A stretch of 64,000 nt of DNA from Burkholderia sp. MS389. GTDB taxonomy: Bacteria > Pseudomonadota > Gammaproteobacteria > Burkholderiales > Burkholderiaceae. Positions 26,180 through 36,425 of the stretch are shown here, one piece after another. The notes under the pieces were generated by a model that was given only the letters and a program-made list of their open reading frames with translations, had not been told where the DNA came from and ran no database searches. A program made the translations under genes and the position numbers. The stretch spans positions 992,001-1,056,000 of the forward strand of contig NZ_CP045995.1 of the NCBI RefSeq assembly GCF_016899425.1, read 5' to 3'. The stretch's first letter is position 1; the number at the start of each line of letters is the position of its first letter.

Positions 26180-27723
26180 GATGACGTGCCCAGCTTGTGC
26201 ATGATCGGCTTGAGCGCCGGATACAGCGCCGTGTAGAGCGCAAAACGCGCGTCATACGTTTTCGCGCGCTCGGCATCGGGCCGCGCGCGCTCGACGAGCG
26301 TGACCCAGCCGCCCTGCGCGTCATCGCGCGACACCAGCCCCACACCCACACCCGCCAGCAACGCGGCGCCCATCGCGGCTTCGACGTCCTGCTCGATCGT
26401 CCACACCGGAAAACCCGTCACGTCCGCGATGATCTGCATCCACAGCGCCGAATGCGCGGCCCCGCCGACGACGATCAGTCGATCGTCCAGCGCCACCGCG
26501 CCACGACGGCCGGCCTCGATGTTGTGACGCAACGCGAACGCGACGCCTTCGAGCACCGCACGATAAAGATGCGCACGCGTGTGCGCGAGGCTCAGCCCGA
26601 CGAACGCGCCGCTCGCCTTCGCATCCCACACCGGGCTGCGCTCGCCCATCAGATACGGCAGGAACAGCACGCCGTCCGCGCCGGCCGGCACGCGCTCGGC
26701 CGCCTCCTCGAGCAGCGCGTGCGGATCGCCGTGCGGCAGCAGCCGCGCCGCATCGATTTCCGCGTGACAGAACTGGTCGCGAAACCACGCGACCGACGCG
26801 CCGGCCGTGATCGCGCCGCCGAACACGTACAGGTCGCGCTGCCCGTCGAACACGTGCGGCATGCTGACGAGGCCGTGCCGCGCATCGACGTGCCGGTTCA
26901 CGTAGCCCCAGCACATGCTGGTGCCGATCATCGCGACGTGCTGCCCGGTACGCGTCGCGCCGGCCGCGAAGGTCGCGACCGCCGCATCGACGCCGCCCGC
27001 GACGACGGGCGTGCCGGCCGGCAGCCCGAGTGGCGCGGTCCATTGCGACAGCAACCCGCCGACGACGTCCGTCGAATCGACCAGCCGTTCCGGCATCATC
27101 GTCGCCGGAATGCCGAGCATGTCGAGCGCATCGTCGGACCACTCGCGGCGCGCGACGTCGTACACGCCGCCGATATTGCCGGCCGAACTGTGATCGACCG
27201 CGACTTCGCCGGTCAGCAGATAGATCACGTACGCGTTCGGCGGCAGGAAATAGCGCACGTTCGCCCAAACGTCCGGCCGCCGGTCGCGCAGCCACAGCAT
27301 CTTGGTGAAGCCGTAGTAACTGTCGACGCCGTTGCCGGTGATCACGCGCAGCCGCTCGACGTTCACGTGTGCGTTGACCCAGTCGACTTCCGCGGTCGCG
27401 CGCCGGTCCATCCAGATCAGGCACGGATGCAGCGGCCGCATGTCGATGTCGACCGGGATGCCCGAGCCGCCGTACAGGCTGCTCACGCACACCGCCCGGA
27501 TCGCATCGGCCGGCACGCCCTGCACGCGCGCATCGCTCACGCAGCCGGCGATGCAGTCGCGCACCGCGTCGAACCACACCTGCGGCCACTGCTCGGCCCA
27601 CAGCGGGCGCGGCGTATCGGGCTGGTAGCCGGCCGAGCGCCGCGCGACGATCGTGCCGTGCCGGTCGACCAACAGCGCCTTGGTGCTCTGCGTGCCGATG
27701 TCGACGCCTATCACGTATTCCAT
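26176..27723 (-). CDS. FGGY-family carbohydrate kinase
   Basis: A 515-residue sugar kinase of the xylulokinase/ribulokinase family. N-terminal VIGVDIGTQSTKALL is the ATP/phosphate site, the FGGY signatures appear around GERSPVWDAKASGAFVGLSL, and VVGGAAHSALWMQIIADV is the second signature. It phosphorylates a ketose or polyol; specificity cannot be deduced. The ATG at 27723 follows GGAGACATC. Five genes upstream encode ABC transport and dehydrogenation for the same substrate class. Confidence 0.9.
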   Translation of the reverse strand: MEYVIGVDIGTQSTKALLVDRHGTIVARRSAGYQPDTPRPLWAEQWPQVWFDAVRDCIAGCVSDARVQGVPADAIRAVCVSSLYGGSGIPVDIDMRPLHPCLIWMDRRATAEVDWVNAHVNVERLRVITGNGVDSYYGFTKMLWLRDRRPDVWANVRYFLPPNAYVIYLLTGEVAVDHSSAGNIGGVYDVARREWSDDALDMLGIPATMMPERLVDSTDVVGGLLSQWTAPLGLPAGTPVVAGGVDAAVATFAAGATRTGQHVAMIGTSMCWGYVNRHVDARHGLVSMPHVFDGQRDLYVFGGAITAGASVAWFRDQFCHAEIDAARLLPHGDPHALLEEAAERVPAGADGVLFLPYLMGERSPVWDAKASGAFVGLSLAHTRAHLYRAVLEGVAFALRHNIEAGRRGAVALDDRLIVVGGAAHSALWMQIIADVTGFPVWTIEQDVEAAMGAALLAGVGVGLVSRDDAQGGWVTLVERARPDAERAKTYDARFALYTALYPALKPIMHKLGTSS

Positions 27724-27752
27724 GATGTCTCCGGTGAGGCGCACGCCGGCCG

Positions 27753-28841
27753 TCAGCGGGCCGGCTTCAGCAGCACCTTGATCGATTCGGGCGATTTCGC
27801 GACGCGGATCGCGTCGTCCCAGTCCTCGAGCGCGAAACCGTGCGTGACGATGCCCTTCGATGTGACGAGCCCGCGCGCGAGCAGGTCGATCGCGACCGGA
27901 TAGCAGTAGGGCCCGAGGTGCGCGCCGCGTACGTCGAGTTCCTTGCGGTCCCCGATGATCGACCAGTCGACGGTCGCATCCTCGCCGAACACGCTGAATT
28001 CGACGAAGCGGCCGAGCTTGCGGATCAGGTCGAGCCCCTGGTTCACGCCGACCGGCGCGCCGGTCGTCTCGATGTACACGTCGCAGCCGTAGCCGTCGGT
28101 CAGCGCGCGGACGATCTCGCGCGCGTCGTCGCGCTGCGGGTTGATCGTCACGTCGGCGCCGTACTGGCGCGCGAGTTCGAGCCGTTCGTCGATCAGGTCG
28201 ATCACGACGAGCTTCTTCGGCGTCTTCAGGTGCGCGACCTGCGTCATCATCAGCCCGAGTGGGCCCGCGCCGGCGATCACGACGACGTCGTCGAGCTGGA
28301 CGTCCCCGCGGTTCACCGTATGAATCGCGCACGACAGCGGCTCGATGATCGCCGCGTCCTCGAGCGATACGCCAAGCGGAATCTTGTGGACGATCGCGGT
28401 CGGCGGAATGCGCATGTACTCGGCCATCCCGCCGTCGGCGACCTCGCGCTGGAAGCCGAAGATGTTGTGCACCTCGCACATCCAGTACTGGCCCGACTTG
28501 CAATAGCGGCACTTGCCGCACGGCACGATCTGCTCGGCGATCACGCGGTCGCCCAACGCGACGCCGAAATGCTCGGCCGCGCCGTCGCCGAGCGCCTCGA
28601 CATAGCCGAAGAATTCATGGCCGGGAATCACCGGCGCCTTCACCCACGGGCTCGGTCCGCCCCAGAACATCTTGGCGCCGGTGTAGCACTTGCAGTCGCT
28701 CGCGCAGATCCCGCACGCGGCGATGCGGATCACGAGCTCGTTCGTACCGGCGCGCGGCATCGCGACCTGTTCGACGCGATAGTCCTCGGGGCCGTGGCAG
28801 ACGACCGCGGTCATGCGCGGCTGGGCTTCGGGTGTCGTCAT
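27753..28841 (-). CDS. Zinc-dependent alcohol/polyol dehydrogenase (MDR family)
   Basis: A 362-residue medium-chain dehydrogenase. Catalytic zinc ligands are in GICASDCK (Cys) and PGHEFFG (His-Glu); the structural zinc loop has CGKCRYCKSGQYWMC; the NAD site is GAGPLGLMM. Its sequence is closest in style to the erythritol/L-threitol or threonine/sorbitol dehydrogenase groups, so oxidation of a polyol from the adjacent ABC importer is likely. It lies 29 bp upstream of the kinase gene. Confidence 0.88.
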   Translation of the reverse strand: MTTPEAQPRMTAVVCHGPEDYRVEQVAMPRAGTNELVIRIAACGICASDCKCYTGAKMFWGGPSPWVKAPVIPGHEFFGYVEALGDGAAEHFGVALGDRVIAEQIVPCGKCRYCKSGQYWMCEVHNIFGFQREVADGGMAEYMRIPPTAIVHKIPLGVSLEDAAIIEPLSCAIHTVNRGDVQLDDVVVIAGAGPLGLMMTQVAHLKTPKKLVVIDLIDERLELARQYGADVTINPQRDDAREIVRALTDGYGCDVYIETTGAPVGVNQGLDLIRKLGRFVEFSVFGEDATVDWSIIGDRKELDVRGAHLGPYCYPVAIDLLARGLVTSKGIVTHGFALEDWDDAIRVAKSPESIKVLLKPAR

Positions 28842-28887
28842 GGGTTGTCTCTTTTATGAGTGATTCGGATACCGGATTAATCAATAG

Positions 28888-29901
28888 TTACCGCGATCGC
28901 TCGCGGCTGATGTAGATCGCGAGCAGAATGATTCCGCCCTTGATCACGTTCTGCACGTACGGGTTCACGCCGATCATGTTCAGCCCGTTGTTGAGCACGC
29001 CGAGCAGCAGCGCGCCGACCAGCGTGCCGAGGATCGCGCCGCGCCCGCCGGAGATCGACGTGCCGCCCATCACGACGGCCGCGATCGCGTCGAGCTCGAA
29101 GCCCACGCCCGCGTTCGGCTGCCCGCTCATCAAGCGCCCGGTCAGCACGATCGCGGCGAGCGCCGACGTGAGCCCGGCCAGCGTGTAGACGATCAGCTTC
29201 ACGCGTGCGACCCGCACGCCGGTGAGCCGCGTCGCCTGCTCGTTGCCGCCGATCGCGTACACGTAGCGGCCGAACGGCATCCGGTCGAGCAGCAGCCATG
29301 CGATCGCATAGACCACCAGCATGATCAGCACCGGCGCCTGGATGCCGAGCACCTTGCCGCTGCCGAAGAACGCGACCCAGTCGGGCAGCCCGTCGATCGG
29401 ATAGCCGCCCGTATAGATCAGCGCGAGGCCGCGCGCGATGCCCATCGTCGCAAGCGTGACGATGATCGGCGGCATCCCCGCGAACGCGACGAACACGCCG
29501 TTCAGGAAGCCGAAGCCGAGCCCGACCGCGATGCCGATCGCGAGCGCGGCGACCGCGTTGACGCCCGCGACCATCAGCCCGGCCGCGAGCGTGCCCGACA
29601 GCGCCATCACCGAGCCGACCGACAGGTCGATCCCCCCCGTCAGGATCACGCAGGTCATGCCGACCGCGATGATCGCGTTGATCGACACCTGGCGCAGCAC
29701 GTTCTCGAGGTTCGCGGCCGACAGGAAGCTCGGGCTCGCGATCATCATCGCGATGCATACGACGATCAGGCCGACGAGCGGATAGAACAGCGTCGAGCGG
29801 CGTAGCTGCGCCCACATCGCGCGGGGCGGCGGCGCATCGCCGTTTCCGGCGGTGGCCGCGAGCGTCGTCGAACGCGTGGAAGAAGAATCAGGCAGGTTCA
29901 T
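28888..29901 (-). CDS. Sugar ABC transporter permease (RbsC-like)
   Basis: A 337-residue inner-membrane permease of the carbohydrate uptake CUT2 type, with about nine or ten hydrophobic segments and the conserved [20 protein letters not shown] block (about residues 78-97). The start is the ATG at 29901, following GAGGAGCGACCC; the in-frame ATG at 29931 has no such site. It overlaps the end of the ATPase gene by 14 bp. A single permease gene implies a homodimer. Confidence 0.9.
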   Translation of the reverse strand: MNLPDSSSTRSTTLAATAGNGDAPPPRAMWAQLRRSTLFYPLVGLIVVCIAMMIASPSFLSAANLENVLRQVSINAIIAVGMTCVILTGGIDLSVGSVMALSGTLAAGLMVAGVNAVAALAIGIAVGLGFGFLNGVFVAFAGMPPIIVTLATMGIARGLALIYTGGYPIDGLPDWVAFFGSGKVLGIQAPVLIMLVVYAIAWLLLDRMPFGRYVYAIGGNEQATRLTGVRVARVKLIVYTLAGLTSALAAIVLTGRLMSGQPNAGVGFELDAIAAVVMGGTSISGGRGAILGTLVGALLLGVLNNGLNMIGVNPYVQNVIKGGIILLAIYISRERSR

Positions 29902-31408
29902 GGGTCGCTCCTCGCGTGCCGGTCGTGGCATAGGTCATGACCGTGTCGGGATCGATCTCGTCGCCGGCGAGCGTCGCTTCGATGCGGCCCTGCCGGAACA
30001 CGGCGACGCGATCGCACATGCCGACGATTTCCGGCAATTCGGACGAGATCATGATGATGGCGTAGCCGCGCGCGGTGAGTTCGCGCATCAGCCCGTAGAT
30101 TTCGGCTTTCGCGCCGACGTCGATGCCGCGCGTCGGCTCGTCGAAGATCAGCACCGACGTGTGATGGTTCAGCCAGCGCGCGATCACGACCTTCTGCTGG
30201 TTGCCGCCGGACAGCGTCGCGACCTCGGTGTGGATCGACGGCGCCTTCACGCCGACGCGCCGCATCACGTCGTGCGTGGTGCGCGCCTCGCCGCGCCGGT
30301 CGATCAGCCAGCGCATCGACCGGTACTTGCCGAGGTTGTTCAGCGAGATGTTGTCGCGAATCGAGAACGACGTGACGAGCCCTTCCGTCTTGCGGCTTTC
30401 CGGCAGGATGCCGATGCCCGCACGCAGTGCGTCGGCCGGATCGGCGAGCTTCGCCGCCGCGCCGCGCACGCGCAGTGCCTTGCGATGCGCACGCGTCGCG
30501 CCGATCACCGCGAGCGCGGTTTCCGTGCGGCCCGAGCCGACCAGGCCCGCGAAACCCAGGATCTCGCCTTCACGCAACGCAAAGCGGTTCACCGGGCCGT
30601 CGCGCTCGATCTGCAGCGCATCGACTTCGAGCACGGCCGGCGCGTCGGCCGGCAAGACCGGCTTCGGCGGAAAGCTGCTCTCGATCCGGCGGCCGACCAT
30701 CATGCGCACCAGTTGCTCGACGTCGGTGTGCGCGACCTCGGTCGTCGCGACGTACTGGCCGTCGCGCAGCACCGTGATCCGGTCGCACACCGCGAAGATC
30801 TCGTCGAGGTGATGCGAGATGAAGATCATCGCGACGCCCTGCCGCTTCAGCTCGCGCATGATCGCGAACAGGTGCTCGGCCTCGGCCGGCGTGAGCGTCG
30901 CGGTCGGTTCGTCGAGGATCAGAATGCGCGCGTCGAGCGACAGCGCCTTGCCAATCTCGACGAACTGCTGCTGCGCGACCGACAGCGTGCGGATCGGCGC
31001 ATCGAGATCGATCGCCACGCCGAGCCGCGCGAAGATGCTCGCCGCCGCGGCGCGCATCCGCTTGCGGTCGCGCGCGCCCCAGCGGTTGCGCAGCTCGCGG
31101 CCGAGGAACAGGTTGTCGACGGCATCGAGGTGCGGAATCAGGCTGAACTCCTGGAACACGATGCCGACGCCGGCCGCGACCGCGTCGTGATAGTCCGCGA
31201 AATGGCGCGCGGCGCCGTCGATCTCGATCGTGCCGGCATCCGGCGGGTGGATGCCGCACAGGATCTTCATCAGCGTCGACTTGCCCGCGCCGTTCTCGCC
31301 GAGCAGCGCATGGATCTCGCCGCGCGCGATCTCCAGATGAATGTCGGACAGCGCCTTCACGCCGGGAAAGCTTTTCGTGATGTGGCTGAGCCTGAGTATC
31401 GTGTCCAT
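29888..31408 (-). CDS. Sugar ABC transporter ATP-binding protein (RbsA-like)
   Basis: A 506-residue fused double ATPase of CUT2 importers. First domain: Walker [10 protein letters not shown] (about residues 37-45), LSVAQQQ signature and LDEPTAT Walker B. Second domain: degenerate P-loop [17 protein letters not shown] signature and DEPTRGID. This asymmetry is normal for RbsA. It powers uptake by the permease and binding protein encoded on either side. Confidence 0.92.
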   Translation of the reverse strand: MDTILRLSHITKSFPGVKALSDIHLEIARGEIHALLGENGAGKSTLMKILCGIHPPDAGTIEIDGAARHFADYHDAVAAGVGIVFQEFSLIPHLDAVDNLFLGRELRNRWGARDRKRMRAAAASIFARLGVAIDLDAPIRTLSVAQQQFVEIGKALSLDARILILDEPTATLTPAEAEHLFAIMRELKRQGVAMIFISHHLDEIFAVCDRITVLRDGQYVATTEVAHTDVEQLVRMMVGRRIESSFPPKPVLPADAPAVLEVDALQIERDGPVNRFALREGEILGFAGLVGSGRTETALAVIGATRAHRKALRVRGAAAKLADPADALRAGIGILPESRKTEGLVTSFSIRDNISLNNLGKYRSMRWLIDRRGEARTTHDVMRRVGVKAPSIHTEVATLSGGNQQKVVIARWLNHHTSVLIFDEPTRGIDVGAKAEIYGLMRELTARGYAIIMISSELPEIVGMCDRVAVFRQGRIEATLAGDEIDPDTVMTYATTGTRGATHEPA

Positions 31409-31470
31409 CGGCTTCTCCGTGCGAAGGGCGTCGGCCGCGCCGCCGCCCTTCGCGTCGCGTCGCACGTCGT

Positions 31471-32412
31471 TCACCAGCTGAAACCCTTCGCGTTGCCGCG
31501 ATCGACGACCTTCACGTCGACGGGAATCGCCTTCGGCACCGTCGCGCCCCACTTGCGCGCGATCGCGATGCCGAGCGCGATGCGCACCTGGTCGGCCGGG
31601 AACTGCGCGGTCGTCTCGATGAACTTCGAGTTCGGCTTCTGGATCGCGGCGATCGCCTCGGGCGCGCCGTCGACGCTCGTCAGCTTGATGTCCTTGCCGG
31701 ACCCCTCGATCGCGGCGAGCGCGCCCATCGAGCCGCCGTCGTTCACGCTGAAGAGGCCCTTCAGGTTCGGATGCGCGGAGATCATGTTCTCGGTGACCGA
31801 CAGCGCGGTCGCGCGCTCCTGCTTGCCGTTCTGCGTATCGACGAGCTTCACGTTCGGGAATTTCGCGAGTCCGGCCTTGCAGCCGCGCACGCGTTCGAGA
31901 ATCGGCACGACCGGAATGCCGTCGAGGATCGCGACCTCGCCGCTGCCGCCGATCGCCTTCGCGAGGTATTCGCACGACATCACGCCCGCGTCGTAATTCT
32001 TCGAGCCGACGAACGAATCGACCGGGCCGTTCGCGTTCGCGTCGACGGCCACGACCACCGCGCCGGCCTTCTTCGCCTGCGTGATCGCCGACTGGATGCC
32101 GGTCGAATCGGTCGGGTTCACGAGCAGGATGTCGATCTTCTTCTGCAGCATGTCCTCGACGTCGCTCACCTGCTTGCTGACGTCGTGATGCGCGTCGGTG
32201 ACGACGACCTGCGCGCCGATCGACGCGGCCGCGTCGTTCAGCGCCTTTTGCATCGTCACGAAGTACGGGTTGTTCAGTTCCTGGAACGTCATGCCGATCC
32301 GCAGCGGCGCGGCGTGCGCGGCGGCGGGCAACAGCGCCGCGACGGCGAGCGCGGCAACGGCCGCCAGGCGGGCGGCGCGACGGGGGGATGAAGCGGGCGA
32401 TGCGTGCGTCAT
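31471..32412 (-). CDS. Periplasmic sugar-binding protein (RbsB-like)
   Basis: A 313-residue type I periplasmic binding protein. Sec signal peptide at residues 1-34 ([17 protein letters not shown]), mature part beginning [15 protein letters not shown], and characteristic NPTDSTGI and DGIPVV segments. The ATG at 32412 is preceded by GGAGACACCGTC; a longer frame from 32544 has no signal. It is the first transport gene after the AraC regulator gene (128-bp gap), with the ATPase 62 bp downstream. Confidence 0.92.
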   Translation of the reverse strand: MTHASPASSPRRAARLAAVAALAVAALLPAAAHAAPLRIGMTFQELNNPYFVTMQKALNDAAASIGAQVVVTDAHHDVSKQVSDVEDMLQKKIDILLVNPTDSTGIQSAITQAKKAGAVVVAVDANANGPVDSFVGSKNYDAGVMSCEYLAKAIGGSGEVAILDGIPVVPILERVRGCKAGLAKFPNVKLVDTQNGKQERATALSVTENMISAHPNLKGLFSVNDGGSMGALAAIEGSGKDIKLTSVDGAPEAIAAIQKPNSKFIETTAQFPADQVRIALGIAIARKWGATVPKAIPVDVKVVDRGNAKGFSW

Positions 32413-32540
32413 GACGGTGTCTCCAGAATTGTGTGCGGCTTTTTCGTGGGTGAATGCGCCCCTCGCGACGTGAGCGACGCGATCGGCTGGGTGAAACGGT
32501 GAAACGGCGGGTAAAACTCGGGCGGGCGGCGGCCCGGCGA

Positions 32541-33500
32541 TCATCCGGGCTGCGGCATGAGTTCGGGCGCACCGGGCGTCAGCACGCGCGGCGGCAGCGG
32601 GTTACCGGTCGGCGCCGCGTGCAGCGCCAGCTCGCGGCTGCGCACGTTCAGGCGCTGCAGCGCGCGGAATTCGGACGGCGCCATTCCCTTCACCGCGCGG
32701 AACTGGCGGTTGAAGTTCGACACGTTGTTGAAGCCGGCCTGGAAACAGATGTCGGTGATGCTTGCGTCGTCGGCGAGCAGCATCTGGCACGCGGATTCGA
32801 TCCGCAGACGATTCACGTACTGGACGAACGGCATGCCCGTATGGCGATGGAACGCGCGCGAGAACGCGCTGACGCTCTGCCCGGTCAGTTGCGCGAGATC
32901 GGATTCGCGCAGCTCGGACGCGAGGTTCTTGCCGATATACGACAGCGCGTGGCTGAGCCGTGTCGGCGTGACGTCGGCCTGGTCGTATGCGGGGCTCGCG
33001 AGCAGCGTGCGCTCCGCCGCGCCGCACAGCCGTTCGAGGATCGTCATGAACAGCGCGATGCGGCGCATGCCGCGCGCGGTCAGCAGTTCGTCGAACAACG
33101 GCGCGATCACGGCGCTCGTCGCGGTGTCGAAGCCGACTCCGCGCCGCGCGTCGTCGAGCAGCGCCTGCGCGTCGCGGCATTCGGGGAATGCGTCCATGCA
33201 GCGACGCACGAACGACGGATCGAACTGGATCACGAGATTGCGGCGCTCGACGGTTTCGCCTTCGGCCATGTCGCTGACCCAGTTGTGCGGCAGGTTCGGG
33301 CCGAGCAGCACGAGATGGCCCGGGCCGAACGAGCCGATGTGATCGCCGACGAAATACTTGCCGTGCGTCGCGACGATCAGGTGCAGCTCGAATTCGGGAT
33401 GGAAATGCCAGCGGATCGTGCGATACGGATAGCCGTGCGACCAGACCTTGAACGACTCGTCGCGTCGCACTTCGACCACTTCGAGATCGGGGTGCATCAT
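32541..33500 (-). CDS. AraC-family regulator of the polyol locus
   Basis: A 319-residue AraC protein: cupin domain with [14 protein letters not shown] (residues 30-43) and two C-terminal HTH motifs ending in [20 protein letters not shown]. It is the first gene of the seven-gene minus-strand run and faces the transport genes, so it most likely activates them in response to the imported compound. The start is the tandem ATG at 33500. There is a 30-residue tail past the HTH. Confidence 0.9.
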   Translation of the reverse strand: MMHPDLEVVEVRRDESFKVWSHGYPYRTIRWHFHPEFELHLIVATHGKYFVGDHIGSFGPGHLVLLGPNLPHNWVSDMAEGETVERRNLVIQFDPSFVRRCMDAFPECRDAQALLDDARRGVGFDTATSAVIAPLFDELLTARGMRRIALFMTILERLCGAAERTLLASPAYDQADVTPTRLSHALSYIGKNLASELRESDLAQLTGQSVSAFSRAFHRHTGMPFVQYVNRLRIESACQMLLADDASITDICFQAGFNNVSNFNRQFRAVKGMAPSEFRALQRLNVRSRELALHAAPTGNPLPPRVLTPGAPELMPQPG

Positions 33501-33737
33501 GTTGGCGTCTCCATTCCCATATATTGCTGACCGGCCTGTTCGGCTGGGCGTGCAGCGCCGCGTGTCTCGCGCGGCGATGCGACCGGTCGCATGGGAAGCA
33601 ATGTAGGTCGATCGAGCGCGCGGCTCCACCAACTTTACGCCTGATTTTCGATACTTTTTTGCCGCCCGCGCGCGGGAATGGCGTCGGACGGCAAATTTGT
33701 TGCAGCGCGGAACGGCGCGGCGGCCGCCCTCGCCGGC

Positions 33738-34685
33738 TTACGCCGCCGCGTGCTCGCGCGCCGTGCGCACCTCGTACGCCTTCAGGTGGTTGTACGCGAT
33801 CCGCAGCAGCGACAGCGTATCGGCCGCCTGCGGGTCGCGTCGCGCGAGCAGGTCGCCGATCACGTGATCGGCTTCGACGCGCGCATGGTTCTCGACGTCG
33901 CGCAGCATCGACGCGGTCAGCGGTGACGGCGTCAGCACCATCCGCTGCATCCGCTCGCTGGCCGCCGGGTCGGGCCGGTGGCCGTTGTATTCGGCGATCG
34001 CGCTGCATTCGGCGAGCATCGTTTCGAGCAGGCAGCGGCCGTCCGGCGCGGCGAGAATGTCGCCGATCGACCCGCGAAACAGCGACGTGCTCGCGGCGAG
34101 CGTCGCGAGAAACACCCACTTGTCCCACATCCGCGCGGTGATATCGTCGCTGAGCGTGGCGTCGAAGCCCGCGCCGCCGAGCACGTCGGCCACCGCGCGC
34201 ACGCGCGGCGATTCGCCGCCGGCCAGCTCGCCGAACGACACGCCGTGCGTGTCGTTCAGGTGCACGATGCGCTGCTCGCGATCGAGCGTCGCCGCGATCA
34301 CGCACAACCCGCCGAGCACCTGCGCGGCGCCGAAGCGCTCGCGCAGCACGTCGAGGTGGCGCATTCCGTTGAGCATCGGCAGGATCAGCGTCTGCGGGCC
34401 GACGAACGGCGCGAACGATGCAATCGCATCGTCGAGGCCGTACGCCTTGCAGCTCAGCAGCACGAGATCGAACGGCGCGACGCCGGCGCCCGCGTCGCCC
34501 GCGCGGATGGTCTGCACGTTCGCGAGCGTCAGGTCGCCGCGCGGGCTGCGGATCAGCAACCCGTCGCGCGCAAGCGCGGCCGCGCGGCCGTCGCGCACCA
34601 GGAACGTCACGTCGCGCCCCGCCGCAGCCAGCCGGCCGCCGAAGTATCCGCCGACCGCGCCGGCCCCTACCACCAGAATCCGCAT
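33738..34685 (-). CDS. 2-dehydropantoate 2-reductase-like protein
   Basis: A 315-residue PanE/ApbA-type oxidoreductase. Rossmann motif VVGAGAVGGYFGGRL (residues 5-19), catalytic-Lys region MWDKWVFLATL, and CKAYGLDDA. True PanE reduces ketopantoate with NADPH in pantothenate synthesis; paralogues near sugar operons may act on other 2-keto acids. It lies 237 bp upstream of the AraC gene. Its promoter region holds two palindromes (see 34762-34786). Confidence 0.85.
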   Translation of the reverse strand: MRILVVGAGAVGGYFGGRLAAAGRDVTFLVRDGRAAALARDGLLIRSPRGDLTLANVQTIRAGDAGAGVAPFDLVLLSCKAYGLDDAIASFAPFVGPQTLILPMLNGMRHLDVLRERFGAAQVLGGLCVIAATLDREQRIVHLNDTHGVSFGELAGGESPRVRAVADVLGGAGFDATLSDDITARMWDKWVFLATLAASTSLFRGSIGDILAAPDGRCLLETMLAECSAIAEYNGHRPDPAASERMQRMVLTPSPLTASMLRDVENHARVEADHVIGDLLARRDPQAADTLSLLRIAYNHLKAYEVRTAREHAAA

Positions 34686-34761
34686 CGTTGCCTCCTTTCG
34701 GTTTCATCGTCATCGTGCTGCCGCCCGTGCGGGCGCGACGCCGATCATCGCCCGACAGTAT

Positions 34762-34786
34762 AGCGGCCGCTGTTATGCATATGCAT
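34762..34786. promoter_or_regulatory. Two adjacent palindromes upstream of the PanE-like gene
   Basis: AGCGGCCGCT (34762-34771) and ATGCATATGCAT (34775-34786), both perfect, 77-101 bp upstream of the ATG at 34685. They could be operator elements, or simply the sequence at the border of the IS remnant that follows. Confidence 0.4.
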
Positions 34787-34835
34787 AGATGCCCGCGCCC
34801 GCGTAACGGGCATCGGGAAATGACCGCTTCTTAGC

Positions 34836-35595
34836 GTGCTGCCACCGCCAAAGCCACGCCGCAAGAAACACCCAGGACGGCTCCCGGTTTCCAACCGGGC
34901 GGCACTGGACGGCATCCTGAACGTATTCAAGACCGGGATACGCTGGTGCGACCTCTGGACCAAGCTGGGATTTGGCTCAGGGCCGACCTGCTGGAAGCGT
35001 TTGCGCGACTGGCAAAGGGCCGGCGTGTGGAGCGCGTTGCACGAACTGCTGCTTGCGAAGTTACGCGAAGCCGGCGAACTCGATTTCTCACGGGCAGCGG
35101 TCGATTCATCGTCGGTGCGAGCCGTTGGGGCGGGCGAAAAACTGGCCCGACCCCCATCGATCGCTCGCGACCAGGTTCGAAGCATCACATCCTCGTCGAC
35201 GCCAATGGCGTCCCCATCGGTGCCATCCTGATTCGCGCGAATCGCAACGACGTTACCTAGCTGCTGCCGCTCATCGACGCGGTCCCGCCACTTCGCGGCG
35301 TACGCGGCCGACTGCTTCGCAAGCCCGAAGTCATCTACGCAGATCGAGGCTATGACTCCGAGCCGCATCGTCAGCGGCTTCGTGCGCGTGGTATCGAACC
35401 GGTGATCGCCCTGCGCCGTATGGAATGCGGCAGCGGACTAGCAAGCTCCGCTGGGTGGTCGAGCGTACTCACGCATGGCTGCACAATTTTCGTCGTCCTC
35501 GCATTCGCTTTGAGCGTCGAGCCGCGTCTGTACTGGTTAATCGACGGTTGCAGAAAAGGCAGCACTGCGCGGCGTCATCCTTGTTGAGTAAATGA
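34836..35595 (+). pseudogene. Decayed IS5-family transposase
   Basis: Transposase pieces in three frames. Frame 1 runs from 34836 with RKKHPGRLPVSNRAALDGIL and DLWTKLGFGSGPTCWKRLRDW, including the first DDE aspartate in AAVDSSSVRA. A frameshift near 35110 leads to KTGPTPIDRSRPGSKHHILVDANG, then an in-frame TAG (35258-35260), then VIYADRGYDSEPHRQRL (second aspartate). A second frameshift near 35430 leads to KLRWVVERTHAWLHNFRR (DDE glutamate) up to the TGA at 35593. At least two frameshifts and one stop make it inactive. I could not define its terminal repeats. Confidence 0.85.
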
Positions 35596-35625
35596 AAAAA
35601 ACCCGGACCTAATGAAGGTGCCGGG
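35595..35625 (-). terminator. Rho-independent terminator
   Basis: CCCGGaCC (35602-35609), 7-nt loop, GGtgCCGGG (35617-35625). Read on the minus strand it ends in seven T (35601-35595). It would end transcripts of the minus-strand island genes (HEPN-like gene stop at 35732); a T-rich stretch after it on the plus strand may also make it work in the other direction. Confidence 0.65.
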
Positions 35626-35687
35626 GCTTTTGTTGGTTTTTCGTGGATTTTCGTGGGTGTCCCCAGCCGACCGAAGAGATCTCAGGG

Positions 35688-35706
35688 GCAGCGTACGGTA
35701 CGCTGC
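35688..35706. repeat. Near-continuous 19-bp palindrome
   Basis: GCAGCGTAC-G-GTACGCTGC, perfect 9-bp arms with a single central base, 26 bp beyond the stop of the HEPN-like gene. Too compact for a hairpin loop, so more likely a protein site or a recombination-type sequence at the island edge. Confidence 0.6.
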
Positions 35707-35731
35707 ACTTCGAAAGAAAACGAGAAATCAT

Positions 35732-36301
35732 TTAGCTGAAAAATAAATCATTTTTAGGTGGTGGAAATGTAATTTCCGCATCTGAAAATTTTTCAATGTC
35801 ACGACGAACTATCGCGTCACCCAACCTTTCATCAAAACACCTTCTAAACACCCCAAGAACCTTAGAGGTGTATTTCGCCTTTTTAATAAATTGACGAAGA
35901 TCATCAATCGCCAGTTGGGGGAGTTTTGCATTTTTATCACCTATAACAGGATGAATCAAAACTTCAGCCACATACTTTATATCTGCCCCTTCGAATACAG
36001 GGTAATCGTGCCAGTGCACGATTTTATTTCTTTGCTTATTTAGCGAAGCAACGATCTTGCGCACCGAATCCCAAAATTTCTTGAATTGATCTCCGCAGGA
36101 CGCCTCTAGAATGGCGGTCACGATTTCAATCCGTGGACTCATTGAAATATTTGAGTAAAAAATGACAGATGCAATCTGATGGTCAATTTTTCCCGCATCA
36201 GCCATAACCCAGCAAAGCTGGCTCTCAATGTTCGCAAATGCGTCGATCGCCCTACCTCTTTCAAGATCGAAAGTGTCCTTTATATGATCTTTGTTATCCA
36301 T
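35732..36301 (-). CDS. Putative HEPN-domain protein (RNxxxH motif)
   Basis: A 189-residue, all-helical-looking protein encoded in AT-rich DNA clearly unlike the flanks. At residues 91-96 it has RNKIVH, the Rx4H catalytic signature of HEPN ribonucleases, preceded by a helix (FWDSVRKIVASLNKQ). N-terminal residues include FANIESQLCWVMADAG. HEPN nucleases act in toxin-antitoxin, abortive-infection and CRISPR systems, but many RNxxxH proteins have no known role. It lies at the 3' side of the toxin/DUF4279 pair on the same strand, with 124 bp between. Acquired by transfer; function unproven. Confidence 0.65.
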   Translation of the reverse strand: MDNKDHIKDTFDLERGRAIDAFANIESQLCWVMADAGKIDHQIASVIFYSNISMSPRIEIVTAILEASCGDQFKKFWDSVRKIVASLNKQRNKIVHWHDYPVFEGADIKYVAEVLIHPVIGDKNAKLPQLAIDDLRQFIKKAKYTSKVLGVFRRCFDERLGDAIVRRDIEKFSDAEITFPPPKNDLFFS

Positions 36302-36425
36302 CGATATTTTTCAAAAAAATCGCTGCACATACGACAACAAGCACGCTCAGTTTGATAGTACGTCGCTTGACTGAACAACCCTCCAATGCAATGCCATGTA
36401 CTTCTCAGTGGTGCGTTGATCCGCG

